64,000 bases of DNA from Euclidia mi. Taxonomy: Eukaryota > Arthropoda > Insecta > Lepidoptera > Erebidae. The notes beneath the pieces are model-generated. The model ran no database searches, had not been told where the DNA came from, and saw only the letters and a program-made list of their open reading frames with translations. The stretch spans positions 56,024,047-56,088,046 of the forward strand of contig OX123197.2 of the NCBI GenBank assembly GCA_944739405.2. The letters run 5' to 3'. Positions within the stretch are counted from its first letter, which is position 1; every line of letters begins with the position of its first letter. The position numbers were made by a program, and so were the translations under genes. Positions 20,257 through 30,385 of the stretch are shown in pieces.

Positions 20257-20600
20257 AAATATTATTTGGCATGTATGTTCCTAGAAGTGTGTAGGTGCGC
20301 ACTAAGAGAGGATTTTTGGAAATACCTCCCTTTAGCGGGTTAAACAGGTTTTCAGAGTTTGAATGACACTTTGAATTCGTTCAATGAATGAACTTCAGAC
20401 TTTGTATATTGGTTCCTCAAATGAAGTTAGTGAACACTAAGAAAGTATTTTTGGAAATTCTTACCCTAAGTGTATAAAAAGGGAAGTCATAATTTGCATA
20501 GAACCTTTTTATGCCTTCAAGGGATTAACTACATACTTTGTTTATTGGATCCGCAAATGACGTTAGCGAACACAAAGAAATTTATTTTGGAAATTTTACC

Positions 20601-20790
20601 CTAATGCTCCTGCGACACCTGCGTCTTAAAGCGTCAAATAACGCGTTAATTTAGGCGCTACGTAGATGTGGCCAACATTTTAACGCGTTAAACTACAAAT
20701 TGTCAACGCGAATTTTTAACGCGTTAGATAACACGTTGTTGGCCATTGCCATTAACGCTAACGCTAACGCAGGTGTAGCAGTAGCATTAG
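20601..20790. mobile_element. 190-bp MITE rich in AACGCGTT
   Basis: The termini CTAATGCTCCTGCGACACC and its near-perfect inverse (22 of 24 bp match) bound a 190-bp unit full of TAACGCGTTA palindromes and TAACGC steps. It is inserted in the Helitron-like block. It has no coding potential. Confidence 0.7.
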
Positions 20791-21033
20791 AGGGTGGCAA
20801 AGGGATTAGGTGTTTGTGTAAAAACTTTTATTTTTTCAATGGAATCACTTCAATCTGTGTATGTAAAATCCTTGCTTTACAGACTGACTGACAGACACAT
20901 TATAGCCGAAATTACTGGGCGCAAGAAGGTCAAATTTGGCATGTATGTTCCTTGAGGAGGGTAGGGGTATTTGTAAAAAATATTTTACCTAATCGTTATT
21001 TACGCGTACGAAGCAGCGGGCAAAAGCTAGTTA

Positions 21034-21810
21034 AAAATAATTATTGACGAATTAGACGAAATGCTTGCATTGGGAGTGGTAGAAAAATGCGAAAGTCCTT
21101 GGTCATCACCTATTTTCCTAACGCCTAAGAAGGACGATAAACTAAGGTTTCTTTTAGATAGTCGGAAACTTAATTCGATTACTAAAAAAGACCCGTTCAA
21201 ACTGCCGTACGTATCCGAAATTTTAGACAATCTAAGAAATACTAGGTATTTTGGCAGACGCTCGGGATAAGACAGCGTTCTATGTGCCTACTAGAGGAAC
21301 ATTTCGATTTGTAACTATGCCGTTTGGTTTAACGAATGCGCCTGCGACGCAACAGTGGTTGGTGGATCAGTTGTTTAAGAATAGTCCTGAGTTAGAAAAC
21401 TCGGTATTTGTTTTCTTAGATGATATCGTGCTTATATCGCCTTCTTTTAATGCCCATGTGTCACTATTAAATAAAGTATACGAAATATTAAAATCGGCCA
21501 AACTTACAATTAACTTAGAAAAATCTAAATTCTTCCGCGACGTATTGAAGTACTTGGGCTACGTTGTGAACTCTAAAGGATTACAAGTAGACCCATGTAA
21601 GGTGGAAGCCATTCTTCAATATGCCCCGCCTAAGAATAAAAAAGAAGTCAAAAGGTTCTTAGGCATTGCATCATGGTATCGGCGATTTATCCCTAATTTT
21701 AGTACTATTGCCGGGTCTTTGAAGAAACTTACCTCTACCGGTAAGAAAGCTGCACCATTCCAGTGGTCCGTGGAAGCTGATGACTCCTTATTATCGTGCT
21801 CCGATTACGA
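21034..21810 (+). pseudogene. G1 reverse transcriptase, motif A deleted
   Basis: Fingers and palm of a gypsy RT: SSPIFLTPKKDDKLRFLLDS, KDPFKLPYVSEILDNLRNTR, then directly ADARDKTAFYVPTRG, MPFGLTNAPATQQWLVDQ and VFLDDIVLIS, ending in the thumb (AILQYAPPKNKKEVKRFLG). Between RNTRY and ADARDK about 20 codons are missing, including the motif A aspartate, with a frameshift. The second motif (FLDD) remains. The enzyme is inactive. Confidence 0.85.
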
Positions 21811-22992
21811 GTAACCGTTTCAAGTTCACACAGATGCGAGCGCGTGTGGCATCGGTGGGTTGCTTACACAAGAAACAGATGGCGCGGAACCTATCGCTTA
21901 CATGAGTAGGTCACTAAATGCACAGGAACAAAACTATAGTATAACGGAACGGGAGACATTAGCAGTTCTAACAGCCCTCGAATATTGGCGCTGCAATTTT
22001 TAGATAACGGGTTAAAGTTTGTTGTGTATACTGACCATTCCGCATTGAAATTATTCCTGAACTTGAGCAACCCGACTGGTAGACTAGCTCGGTGGTCGGT
22101 ACGTCTGTCAGCCTTTAACTTTGAAATAAAGCATCGGCGCAGCGCAGATAATATTATAGCAGATGCGTTATCATGATTCTACCAGTAAATACAATTAGCG
22201 CGAATAATAATAACGTGAAAGCCCTAATGTTGACACTGATAAATGGTATTCAGCCACCTACAATGGTTGTTTATCTTCGCCTAATGACTATCCAGACTAT
22301 TCTATTAAAAATAATAAATTGTATCGTTTGATAAAATCTAGGTGTATGCTACGTAAGGAGTTCGAATGGAAAGAAGTACTACCTTCTTCTAATCGAAATA
22401 ATGCCATATTAGAGAACCATGCCGAACCCACTTCGGGGCATTTTTAAACTTACAAGCGGTTAGCACTTCGTTACTATTGGCCCAAAATGCACGCTGACGT
22501 GGTAAAGTTCATAAATACATCAGAACCATCCACCATTGGGAACCATGGGACGACCCAAAGTGTGTTCACGACCCTTCCAAACCATTAGTGTAGATTTGGT
22601 GGGGCCATTACCCGTCACAAGAAAACAAAACGCCTACATCTTTGTAATAACTTGTTGTTTTAGTAAATACTGTCTTCTTTTCCCTATTAGGCGCGCAACT
22701 GCAGAAATAATAACTAGTATTTTGGAAGAAAAATATTTTAATTCATGGTATACCATCTACAATCATATTGGACACTGGTAAACAGTTTGTAAGTGCTACT
22801 TTAAAAGCTATGTTGCACAAGTATAAAATTCCTAATCTGCACTTATACTCCAAAATATTCTCCTCATGTGAATACGGTCGAACGCTACAATAAAACCATT
22901 GTTTCTACCTTAGTGGCGTTTATAAGAAATGACCAAAGATTATGGGACAGCCTCCTACCTAAGGTGCAGTTTGCATTAAACTCCGCAGTTAA
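21811..22992 (+). pseudogene. G1 RNase H and integrase N-terminal/core start, frameshifted
   Basis: RNase H motifs are HTDASACGIGGLLTQ (about 21823-21870), ITERETLAVLTALEYW and, after a shift, YTDHSALKLFL and NIIADALS. Integrase follows: ALRYYWPKMHADVVKF, then in the 22536-22781 frame FQTISVDLVGPLPVTRK with the first catalytic Asp. Further pieces run to the TTAA at 22989-22992. Several frameshifts and stops are present. Confidence 0.75.
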
Positions 22993-24178
22993 CCCGTGAG
23001 AAGGCGCGCTATGAGCATTTTGCTCTCGCATAATATAATTACTGTAAATTTCAACTTTAGCTATACCGTGTCACTACAAGCTTCTCAGTACCTTCCTAAA
23101 ATTTAACCCCCTCTCCTCTGACGCAACTCCCGTGGTTATTGATACAGTTATTGATTAACTGAGTGGATATATTATTTACATGTTTTATTTGTTTGTTACA
23201 CTAAACAAGGTCAACAATGGGTGATCGGCAAGCCCCTCAAAGAAGAATGGGTGGTTTTATCCCAAGTGTTGTAACATCTTGAGACCTATATCAAACTAGA
23301 GGATGTCCGCAGCTACGCCCGCACATTAACTGTTTCTGCCGGATCCCGTAGTAGTTTCGGGATATCCCTTCTTACTGCACCCCTATAGTCAACAAGGAAT
23401 ATACATGCCAAATTCTTCAGCTTCTTCTGCCCCGTAATTTTGGCTGTAGCTTGTCTGTCATTCAGTCAGTAACGCAAGAATTTTAAATAACCGGATGAAT
23501 GAATCAATAAGTGTTATTTTAAAGTAAAGGGTCTAACTCTGTAACGTGTACAGGGAAAATGTTATAGGGGTTTAAAAAAACTAAACTTGCGCGGGCTTAT
23601 CTGAGCAAACACCTAAGAAATAGCATGTAGAGAATCAAAATATGCATAGGAATATGCTAGGCAAATCAATGGTCGTATCACTAGTAGATATCAGTAGGAT
23701 TAGGCGCTCAATGTCACATTGACAAAACGCCACTTTCGCAAAATGCCACACTTTCTATATGCCACATTAGCAAAATGCGTTCAAAAAAAGCATGTATTTT
23801 GTGCAGTACGTCAGTGTACACCGAGCATGTTACTTTTATGTGCAATATGTGTTATGAAAGACACATGACTCAAGATCTCATGGAAGATAAAATCATTCCT
23901 TTTTTTTTTATTTTTTTTTATATATATATTTTATGTATAATTAGCGAAATATTAAGGCCAAATTGCAATGTTTTATAAAATTTGCAAAATTGACTGCTTT
24001 TTTGTTATTCATTATTAATAAAACACTTTACTTAAATAAATAAAGGCTTTTAATTTATCATAAAATGTAAATTTATAGCAGAAATAATTGATCTTAAAGA
24101 AAACGTCATTTGAAGTAGTGTGAGAGTTTTGCTCACGCGCCTGCTCGTGTAACTTTTTAGGGCGCGCCTTCTCATGGG
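22993..24178. mobile_element. piggyBac-type element at TTAA in G1 integrase
   Basis: The element starts CCCGTGAGAAGGCGCGC and ends GCGCGCCTTCTCATGGG, which are inverted copies differing at one base, with TTAA on both sides (22989-22992 and 24179-24182). TTAA duplication with CCC/GGG termini is diagnostic of piggyBac. Joining the two sides at one TTAA keeps the G1 integrase in frame. The interior has only a possible relic of the transposase tail and an inverted fragment of the Helitron-like head (23390-23490), so it is non-autonomous. Confidence 0.9.
23775..23978 (+). pseudogene. Possible piggyBac cysteine-rich C-terminal relic
   Basis: A short frame contains KKACILCSTSVYTEHVTFMC followed by NMCYERHM, a C-x2-C ... 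C-x2-C pattern like the zinc-finger tail of piggyBac transposases. No DDE core is present, and the frame runs into an AT-rich tail. The assignment depends mainly on its location inside a TTAA element. Confidence 0.35.
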
Positions 24179-24182
24179 TTAA

Positions 24183-24278
24183 TGAAGTCACGGGCTATAC
24201 ACCTAGTTTATGGACGTGAATTAGTTCCATGCGGCTCACACTATGTCGACACGAACGCTGATGATATAGTATACATAC
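24183..24278 (+). pseudogene. G1 integrase segment between piggyBac and G3
   Basis: A 96-bp piece of G1 integrase follows the right TTAA in phase (EVTGYTPS), contains a stop, and ends at the ATAC duplication (24275-24278) created by G3. Coding sequence continues at 29294. Confidence 0.7.
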
Positions 24279-24475
24279 TGTAAGTGTATATGTGTCTAAT
24301 GTGTAATTAGGTATGCTGAATAGATAGTGAGTCATATAATAAATGAAACGACCAATTTAAGCGAGCGTATGTGAATGACTAAATAACTTTTATCTCATAT
24401 AATAATCGTACAATAATTTGACCTAGATTAGGTGCATTGACCATGTACCACATTAGTTCCCCCCCTTTTTTATTT
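24279..24475 (-). repeat. G3 3' LTR and polypurine tract
   Basis: The 174-bp LTR reads TGTAAGTG...TACCACA. It is followed on the element side by a strong tract (complement of TTAGTTCCCCCCCTTTTTT, 24453-24471), giving AAAAAAGGGGGGG on the minus strand. The LTR is nearly identical to 29116-29289. Confidence 0.92.
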
Positions 24476-24630
24476 TGATATTTGCACTACAGAAAACAAA
24501 AAAAAATGTATAACATAAGATGAAATTAAAAAAAAATATATAAGAAGAAAATAAAATAATAATAATTGTCCGAATTTCACATATTGCACAAATTTCACTT
24601 TTCGTATTTCCATATTATCACTCTCACTTT

Positions 24631-24912
24631 TTATACGTTCCCGGGTCCATGTGTCGCGTTGGGGTTGTTGCAGCAATGCATAGAGACCGCCGGTATCGGA
24701 GTTTGTGCCTGGGCTTGTCTGGCCTCGACATTCCTCAACACCTTCTTGTAGAACCTTCCTCTGCATTTCTTGTAGATGTAAACTAACAGCATGGCGAAAA
24801 TGAGTATGAACAATCCGCCCAGTGCGATATCGGTGTTTGTTGCCCTGGTGCCTCCTGACCCGGCGGCTGTTTGGGCCACCACAGTCTCTTCCTTTCCACC
24901 GCAGTTGCCCAT
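24631..24912 (-). CDS. G3 ORF3: small predicted membrane protein (93 aa)
   Basis: The first ATG of this frame is at 24912 and gives MGNCGGKEETVVAQ. A Gly at position 2 and Cys at position 4 resemble N-myristoylation plus palmitoylation signals. A hydrophobic segment (GGLFILIFAMLLVYIYKK) follows, then a basic stretch and a Cys/Asn-rich tail (SMHCCNNPNATHGPGNV). The frame lies about 90 bp beyond the pol stop and ends 180 bp before the 3' LTR, the position where env-like genes occur. No signal peptide or fusion motif is seen. The function is unknown; it is not a recognisable Env. Confidence 0.6.
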   Translation of the reverse strand: MGNCGGKEETVVAQTAAGSGGTRATNTDIALGGLFILIFAMLLVYIYKKCRGRFYKKVLRNVEARQAQAQTPIPAVSMHCCNNPNATHGPGNV

Positions 24913-25002
24913 ATTTCCGAAGATCGTAATTTTGGCGACAGATACTGGACAAGTGTGTGAAACGTGTGGGGATTTGTTTGTATGTGGCTCCAATAAAGTT
25001 AA

Positions 25003-25841
25003 TTATTCGTTCATTCTTTGTCGCTGACCTGGCTCAGTAGCAAATCGTACGACCGGACGTATGACGCGACCTGATTTTGTTTTACGTAAATTGTTTTCGC
25101 TATTTTCCATCGACTCATCACATTTGCTGTGACTATTGCCACTCTTTAAGTGTTCTAAAGGTTTATTCACCTTTTCTTCAATAAAAATATATGCAGGTTT
25201 TAAACGGTCAATTGTTACTACTGATGTTCTCTTAGGCAATTGAATTGTAAAATGTTTTTCACGTTTCTCTAAAACTTTGTATGGACCTTCATACGACGGT
25301 GTGAGTGGTCTTTTTACAGCGTCCGTTCTGATGTAGACATATTCGCAGTTTTTCATGTCGGGATGAATGTATGGTTTGTGGCAGGTAGCGTGGTGATTGT
25401 CATTGAACGGGCTTATCTTTGCCATTGATTCCTGTAAAGAACGTGTAAACGTTTCTGGCGATGAAAACTGTGTTTTAGGGTTAATAAATGTTCCAGGTAA
25501 ACGTATGTTGGTTCCGTATAACATTTGTGCCGGGCTAATATTTTCTTTCAATCGCAAAGCTGCTCGTAGCCCTAAAAGTACCAAAGGTAACTCATTTGAC
25601 CAATTCGTTGTGTTACCTCGCGCAATTAGCGCGGTTTTCATTGATCTATGCCAACGCTCAACTAAACCGTTTGACTGTGGATGATAACTCGTTGTCCTGG
25701 TTTTCTTAATGCCGAGTGACTTAGTTAAAGCGATAAATAAATCTGACTCGAACTGTCGCCCTTGATCCGATGTTATTGTGTGAGGACATCCGAATCTTGC
25801 TATTCAGGTATATACAAAAACTTCCGCTACTACTTTTGCTG
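25003..25841 (-). pseudogene. G3 integrase core end and C-terminal domain
   Basis: Just after a frameshift near 25842 the minus strand encodes the middle of the core, with SDQGRQFESDLFIALT (second Asp) and NGLVERWHR (Glu); an in-frame TGA lies at about 25805. The open C-terminal frame (25641-25003) has PLVLLGLRAALRLKENISPA, YVYIRTDAVKRPLTPSYEGP and VVTIDRLKPAYI, a CsRn1-type integrase tail. It ends close to ORF3. Confidence 0.85.
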
Positions 25842-26753
25842 TTATCTCCGGAACGGGTACGGCCTCCGGCATCTGGCGACTCTGTCTATCATTGAAACGA
25901 TGTATCTGTTGCCGTTGGATTCTGGTAATGGTCCGACGATGTCTATATGCACATGATCTAAACGCGGTGTTGACGGAAAAGTTCCGATTGGCGATGAGTT
26001 GTGTCTATACGTTTTGCTTTTCTGGCATGATTCGCATACTTTTGCCCAAGTTCCGATGTGGGTGTTCATTCGTGGCCAGAAATAGTGTTCTGATATCATT
26101 TTTTTAGATAATCGTACGCCAGGATGAGTAATATTGTGCATAGTGTCGAATACTTGTTTTCGAAGTAACTTCGGCACATATGGTCTCAAATTATTTTTCG
26201 AACTTTCGCAAAATAGGTATTTGTTGCCTAACTGATTTTTTTTCCAGTTCAAATTATTTTTATTCAACAGTTGTTTGAGTTCATTATCATTGCATTGTGT
26301 ATCTGCTATCTCACTCCAATCCACGGGTGTAGGGCAATCTATTTGTTCGACGCGTGATAATGCATCGGCTACAGGGTTCATGTTACCGGCGATGTGACGT
26401 ATGTCTGTCGTGAACTGTGCAATGAACTCGAGGTGACGTAATCGTCTTGGGGACTCCTTTTTATTTGTAGTGTTTTGTTTGATAGTGAAGGCATAACATA
26501 ATGGCTTATGGTCTGTGTAAATTATCAACTGTCGTCCTTCGACATAAGGTTGAAAATGCGTTACTGCCATGTAGATCGCCAGTAATTCTCGATCATACGT
26601 GCTATAGTTAGACTGCGTTTCACTGAGTCCTTTAGAAAAAAATGAAAGTGGTTTCCATGTGCCATTTTCATACTGTTGTAGAACAGCGCCAACGCACGTT
26701 TGGCACGCATCTGTCATTAGCGATAGCGGGGAGTGCGTCGTTGGTGACGCCAA
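25842..26753 (-). pseudogene. G3 RNase H and integrase zinc domain/core start
   Basis: RNase H motifs are SLMTDACQTCVGAVLQQY, YDRELLAIYMAVTHFQPYV, IYTDHKPLCYAF and PVADALSRV. The integrase zinc domain is HNITHPGVRLSKKMI with CESCQKSK, followed by HVHIDIVGPLPESNGNRY, the first catalytic Asp. A frameshift after IDRVARC ends the frame. A second frameshift at 26753-26779 separates it from RT. Confidence 0.88.
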
Positions 26754-26778
26754 TGTAATAGCGTCGCTTAGACTTGCT

Positions 26779-27549
26779 TTACATTGGTCGAATGCTTGGT
26801 AACGCCTCCGGAGTCCATTGTATTTCCGTCTTGTCGTTTTTCTTAGACCGAACCAGATATTTGTTTAATTGAGCTTGATATTTAGCTGCTTGAGGTATGT
26901 TGTTTCGGTAGAAATTAATCATACCTAAAAATCTTCGTAATTCCTGCACAGTCTTTGGAATTGGGTATTTATTTATTGCTTCGACCCTCTCAGGCAACGG
27001 TTTGATACCATCTTGAGTAATTAAATAGCCAAGGAACTCTAACTGTGACTGACCCAATACACATTTGGCTCGATTTATTGCGATGCCATGCTCGTCCAAT
27101 CGTTTGAATACTTCACGGAGATGACGTCGGTGATCACTGGTCGATGATGACGTCACAAGTATGTCGTCGATATAGATAAAAACGAAGTCCAATCCCGCCA
27201 AGACTTGATTTAAAAATCTGACAAACGTTTGACCCGCGTTTCGTAACCCGAACGGCATTCTAGGGAATTCGAATAGGCCGAACGGCGTGATGACGGCGGT
27301 TTTTTCGACGTTTTCTAGTGGTATTTGATTATATGCTCTTTTTAAATCAATTTTTGAGTATATACTGGTTCCTGGTAACAGATACGTGAAGTCCAAAACT
27401 CTTGGAATCGGGTATCTATCGGGTACTGTGATAGCGTTAAGTTTTCTATAGTCACCACATAGTCGTAATTCGCCGTTTTTCTTTGTTATTACGTGTAAGG
27501 GGCTAGCCCACGGGCTCTTAGATGGTCTACATATGCCGGTTTCTAACAT
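26779..27549 (-). pseudogene. G3 reverse transcriptase
   Basis: An intact RT core: SPWASPLHVITKKNGELRLC, YSKIDLKRAYNQIPL (motif A), MPFGLRNAGQTFVRFLNQV, FIYIDDILVTSSS (active site) and LEFLGYLITQDG. A single in-frame TAG (about 27550-27552) separates it from the protease frame, with no change of phase. Otherwise pol would be continuous here. Confidence 0.9.
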
Positions 27550-28140
27550 CTATTCAATTTCTTTTTTCACCCTTAAATATTTGTCGGCTGGTAATGGTCT
27601 TGACTTGGAGTGAACAGGATGTCCGTCGGTGATAATTTGATGAACTACATTGTGTTTAGGTTGTGATAAAGCGTCGATAGGTTTCAAAATATTGGGATAA
27701 TCAGCTAAGATATCTTCGTAATCCCCAGTTAATTTGACAATCCGGAGAGAAGGCGTGCTTGACTTCATAAATTTTGCATTACTCTGAAGTCCAGTCATGC
27801 CATCAATTAAACGCTTGTTTCGTATATCCACCAAAATATTGTGTTTTTCTAAAAAATCGGCGCCTAGTATCGGTTGTGTAATGTCGGCTACGATGAAAGT
27901 CCAACGGTACGGTCGTCTCATATTCAAATCTAAAGTCAGCGTTTTGTCCCCATATGTTTGTATTAGGGTTCCGTTTGCGGCGTATATTTTATAAGTGTTG
28001 TCTATTTTTATTTTTTTTCCTCTTCTCGGTATGGCAGAGATATTAGCGCCTGTATCAACCAAAAAACGATACCCACTTTTTCGGTCGGTAACGCATAGGC
28101 GGTTTGATGGTGTAATAGCGCTGACGTCCGCCTCTGTCAA
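27550..28140 (-). pseudogene. G3 protease and RT N-terminal spacer
   Basis: The frame contains GYRFLVDTGANISAIPRRG (active-site DTGA) and FIVADITQPILGADFLEKH, a complete retropepsin layout, followed by a spacer to HPVHSKSRPLPADKY before RT. It ends at the premature TAG before RT. The upstream end overlaps the gag cysteine motif region in another frame. Confidence 0.88.
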
Positions 28141-28972
28141 CGCTGCTCTTAGTTTTCCGACGGCTTATTCCAGTTGCACGGTTTTTCACAGTTTCGCGCA
28201 CGATTTCGGTAACGTAAATGATATTTGCATAGCCATTTGGGACTGTCTGGTGTTATTCTAGCGTCATACTTCGGTTTCGTCTAAAATTATGATATCCATG
28301 ATTGTTATGACATGAGTTTGACTTCAATGCTGCTATTTCCATTGTTAATTTGCTCATCTGATTTAAAATTTCTATCATTAGTTGTGGTTGGCCGCTTGAC
28401 ATCTCCGACACTTCACCTGATCTTCCCTCTAGAATCTTGTCTGCTATGGCGGCAAGGTTATCCAGTTTTTGATCTTGACTCACCATTAACACGGCGCGGA
28501 TATGGTCAGGGAGTCTTGATAGCCACAAGTTATGAAGGGTTTTATCACTTACTTGACTATTACGTGCTAATTCCCTCATACGCCTCAATAGGGACGATGG
28601 TTTTTGGTCGCCTAATTCTATTTCACTTACCAGTTTTTGAAATTGCCGCTCTTCCGATTCTTCGTACACAGACAACAATCTTTGCTTGACAGCCTCGTAT
28701 TTCTTCGTTTCGGGGGGTGCCGTTATGATGTCAATTATCTGTCGGACGACGTCTTTGCCGAGCTTGGACAACACCATACCGTATTTCGCCTCGTCACCTT
28801 GTTTTTGAGGCGCCATGATTGCCTCAAATTGAGCGAACCATACTCGAGGCATTTCGGTCCAAGACTCAGGTATCTTCGATGATATACCGAACGCTGCGAT
28901 TTCTGTGCTGGTATTGCTGATGTTCGCTGCTCCGCATCCAGATGTTCCGGGTACACAATTTCCGTTTGCCAT
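28141..28972 (-). pseudogene. G3 gag with CHCC cysteine motif
   Basis: The ATG at 28972 opens a 239-codon frame: IPESWTEMPRVWFAQFEAIM, YGMVLSKLGKDVVRQIIDII, LLRRMRELARNSQVSDKTL and LWLSRLPDHIRAVLM, a gag capsid of the type common in CsRn1-like elements. It stops at 28253. In another frame just beyond (about 28215-28160) lies CKYHLRYRNRARNCEKPC, the C-x2-H-x9-C-x3-C variant. The frameshift between them is either a lesion or the normal gag-pol overlap. Confidence 0.85.
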
Positions 28973-29115
28973 ATCTGTGATAACTATGTGCCTCTTGAAA
29001 ACCAAAATCAGTGAGATCCGCTTGTGGAAGTCTGACTAGGTTGTGCAGTGCAGTTATCGCGACACGGGAATACACAAAGAAACTTTTTATGTTGAGAACA
29101 AATCGGGGTCACCAA

Positions 29116-29289
29116 TGTAAGTGTATATGTGTCTAATGTGTAATTAGGTATGCTGAATAGATAGTGAGTCATATAATAAATGAAACGACCAATTTAAGCG
29201 AGCGTATGTGAATGACTAAATAACTTTTATTTCATATAATAATCGTACAATAATTTGACCTAGATTAGGTGCATTGACCATGTACCACA
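29116..29289 (-). repeat. G3 5' LTR; primer-binding site just inside
   Basis: The 174-bp LTR partner of the left copy is followed outside by ATAC. Inside the element on the minus strand, TTGGTGACCCCGATTTG (29115-29099) fits pairing with the 3' end of tRNA-Trp, as described for CsRn1-group elements. The short leader (28973-29115) has no frame. Confidence 0.9.
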
Positions 29290-29293
29290 ATAC

Positions 29294-29637
29294 CTAGGGA
29301 CGATTACGCAGAAAATATAGGTCACTTATCAGGCATATTTGATTTGGTTCAGGCACTCCTCATTCAAGCTCATGCTAGGAATTCCCAAACTTATAATTTT
29401 CGCCGTAAACCAGCTGAGTTTAATGTGGGAGACACTGTTTGGAAAAGGATTTTTTATCAGAGCGACAAGGATAAGTCCTTCTGTAAGAAACTAGCCCCTA
29501 AATTCGTGAAGTGCACAGTGACCACTAAAAAGTCGCCTATCGTATACGAGTTGTCGGACGCGTCTGGAAATTCTATTGGGTTTTGGCACATAAAAGACTT
29601 AAAAATTATACACTATGGCGCCTAGCTATTTGTTACA
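29294..29637 (+). pseudogene. G1 integrase C-terminal domain
   Basis: This continues the frame interrupted at 24278: GHLSGIFDLVQALLIQAHAR, TYNFRRKPAEFNVGDTVWKR, KKLAPKFVKCTVTTKK and HIKDLKIIHYGA, then a stop. It is a typical gypsy integrase tail with a chromodomain-less SH3-like end (GDTVW ... W-H-KDLK). This last segment is itself open from 29294. Confidence 0.85.
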
Positions 29638-30385
29638 AACCGTATAGGACTTTCCCTTCTTTTCCTTCTTTCTTTCTTTATGCCGTCTTAGCTTGGACAG
29701 TAGCGGACTCATAGATCTAACGCAGCTAATCGGATTTTTCTTGTTTAGCCACGTAAAATCCTCTCCTATGGATTGTAACGTATGTCCGGTACCTACCGAA
29801 TATGCGTCATAATACCGTCCATACGCTCGGCCAATCAGAGAAGGCCATCGTCCGTGCTCGTGGAGTTTGCCGTATATGGTAATACACCGACACCAACTCT
29901 GATGGAGAGCTCTGGTATATAAAGGGGCCGACAGAGAGGCTGGCGCCGCCTGCCTGACTCTATTGGTTGTAGCTCTTCTAATGCTGCTTCCCCTCAGGTT
30001 CCAGGTACACCTTGAGACTCCGGGCTACGCTACACTCTACTCTACGCTACCCTAGTTCTACTCTTTCGCTTCTCTTCACTTCACCTGCACCGTCTTCGAC
30101 GACACCTCTGCCGACGAGTCCGGCCCTGCCCCAGCTCATCGCGCACACAGCGCCGGCGCCTGCCAGCTGAAGCCAACGGTCTGCGAGGATCTGCCCCTCT
30201 ACGCGCAGCCCTCTAAGCAGCCTGCCCTGCACACTACCGGAGGGTACAGCGTAGGAGACTGCAGCCCTTAGTGTTCAGGCCAGTGTCGTGTTGTTGGTCG
30301 GTCATACTCGTGCTTAGGAAGTGAGACAATACTCGGCAATAAACGTATAGAACCTCCTCTTCGTTTTATTCTAGAACCCGTTACA
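29638..30385 (+). repeat. Probable G1 3' LTR with short 3' UTR
   Basis: 29774-30385 (612 bp) begins TGTAACG and ends CGTTACA, a perfect 7-bp inverted terminal pair. It contains TATATAAA (29916-29923) and AATAAA (30338-30343) in LTR order. It follows the integrase stop by 137 bp. The preceding tract (AATCCTCTCCTATGGAT) is not purine-rich, and the partner LTR is outside the window, so the call is probable only. It is GC-richer than its surroundings, with CT-rich stretches. Confidence 0.6.

Larger units (their letters stand above)
17880..20600 (+). repeat. ~135-bp tandem repeat array in the Helitron-like block
   Basis: Units share CAAACTTTGTATATTGGTTCC and a CCTAAGGGGGTAAAATAGGGG core. The first motif recurs near 18014, 18149, 18263, 18400, 18537, then 19190, 19320, 19455, 20400 and 20535. 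Spacing is about 114-137 bp. The array is broken by a 513-bp TIR element, a diverged stretch (19540-20005) and a SINE. Confidence 0.85.
17801..21030 (+). mobile_element. Helitron-like non-autonomous element with tandem array
   Basis: The left end reads TCTTGATATATAAAATCCTTG followed by ACTGACTGACTGACAG; the right end reads GCAGCGGGCAAAAGCTAG followed by T. The TC start and CTAG-T end, a head segment shared with other copies in the window (20850-20960 and, inverted, 23390-23490), and an internal minisatellite all fit non-autonomous Helitrons of Lepidoptera. The base before TC is C rather than A, and no clear terminal hairpin was confirmed, so the class is provisional. It separates two parts of G1 RT. 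Confidence 0.5.
24279..29289 (-). mobile_element. G3: CsRn1/Kabuki-like gypsy element, full length
   Basis: Identical-length 174-bp LTRs (24279-24452 and 29116-29289) and the 4-bp duplication ATAC (24275-24278 and 29290-29293) define a 5011-bp element on the minus strand. Gene order is gag, protease, RT, RNase H, integrase, then a small extra frame before the 3' LTR. The gag cysteine motif C-x2-H-x9-C-x3-C and the leader site TGGTGACCCCGA, which would pair with tRNA-Trp, are hallmarks of the CsRn1 group. A few point lesions break pol. Confidence 0.93.
1..30385 (+). mobile_element. Ty3/gypsy element G1, host of the nest, heavily interrupted
   Basis: G1 is the outermost recognisable element. 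Its pieces lie in order on the + strand: gag zinc region (1-418), protease (520-918), protease-RT linker and RT start (16989-17117, 17727-17800), RT (21034-21810), RNase H and integrase (21811-22992, 24183-24278, 29294-29637) and a probable 3' LTR (29774-30385). At the BEL, LINE, piggyBac and G3 insertions the two sides can be abutted at the target duplication and the reading frame continues, which shows that these pieces were one element. The 5' LTR and most of gag lie outside the window. Frameshifts and a lost RT motif A mean it is dead. RT motifs place it in Ty3/gypsy; the lineage is not assigned. Confidence 0.88.

Noticed and set aside
24470..24952. Longer frame overlapping G3 ORF3 on the same strand
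   Set aside because: It starts without ATG and reads arginine-rich out-of-phase sequence through ORF3. The MGNCGG frame has the coherent membrane-protein layout.
24279..29289. Classical env gene in G3 or G2
   Set aside because: No long frame with signal peptide, cleavage site and C-terminal TM lies between integrase and the 3' LTR in either element.
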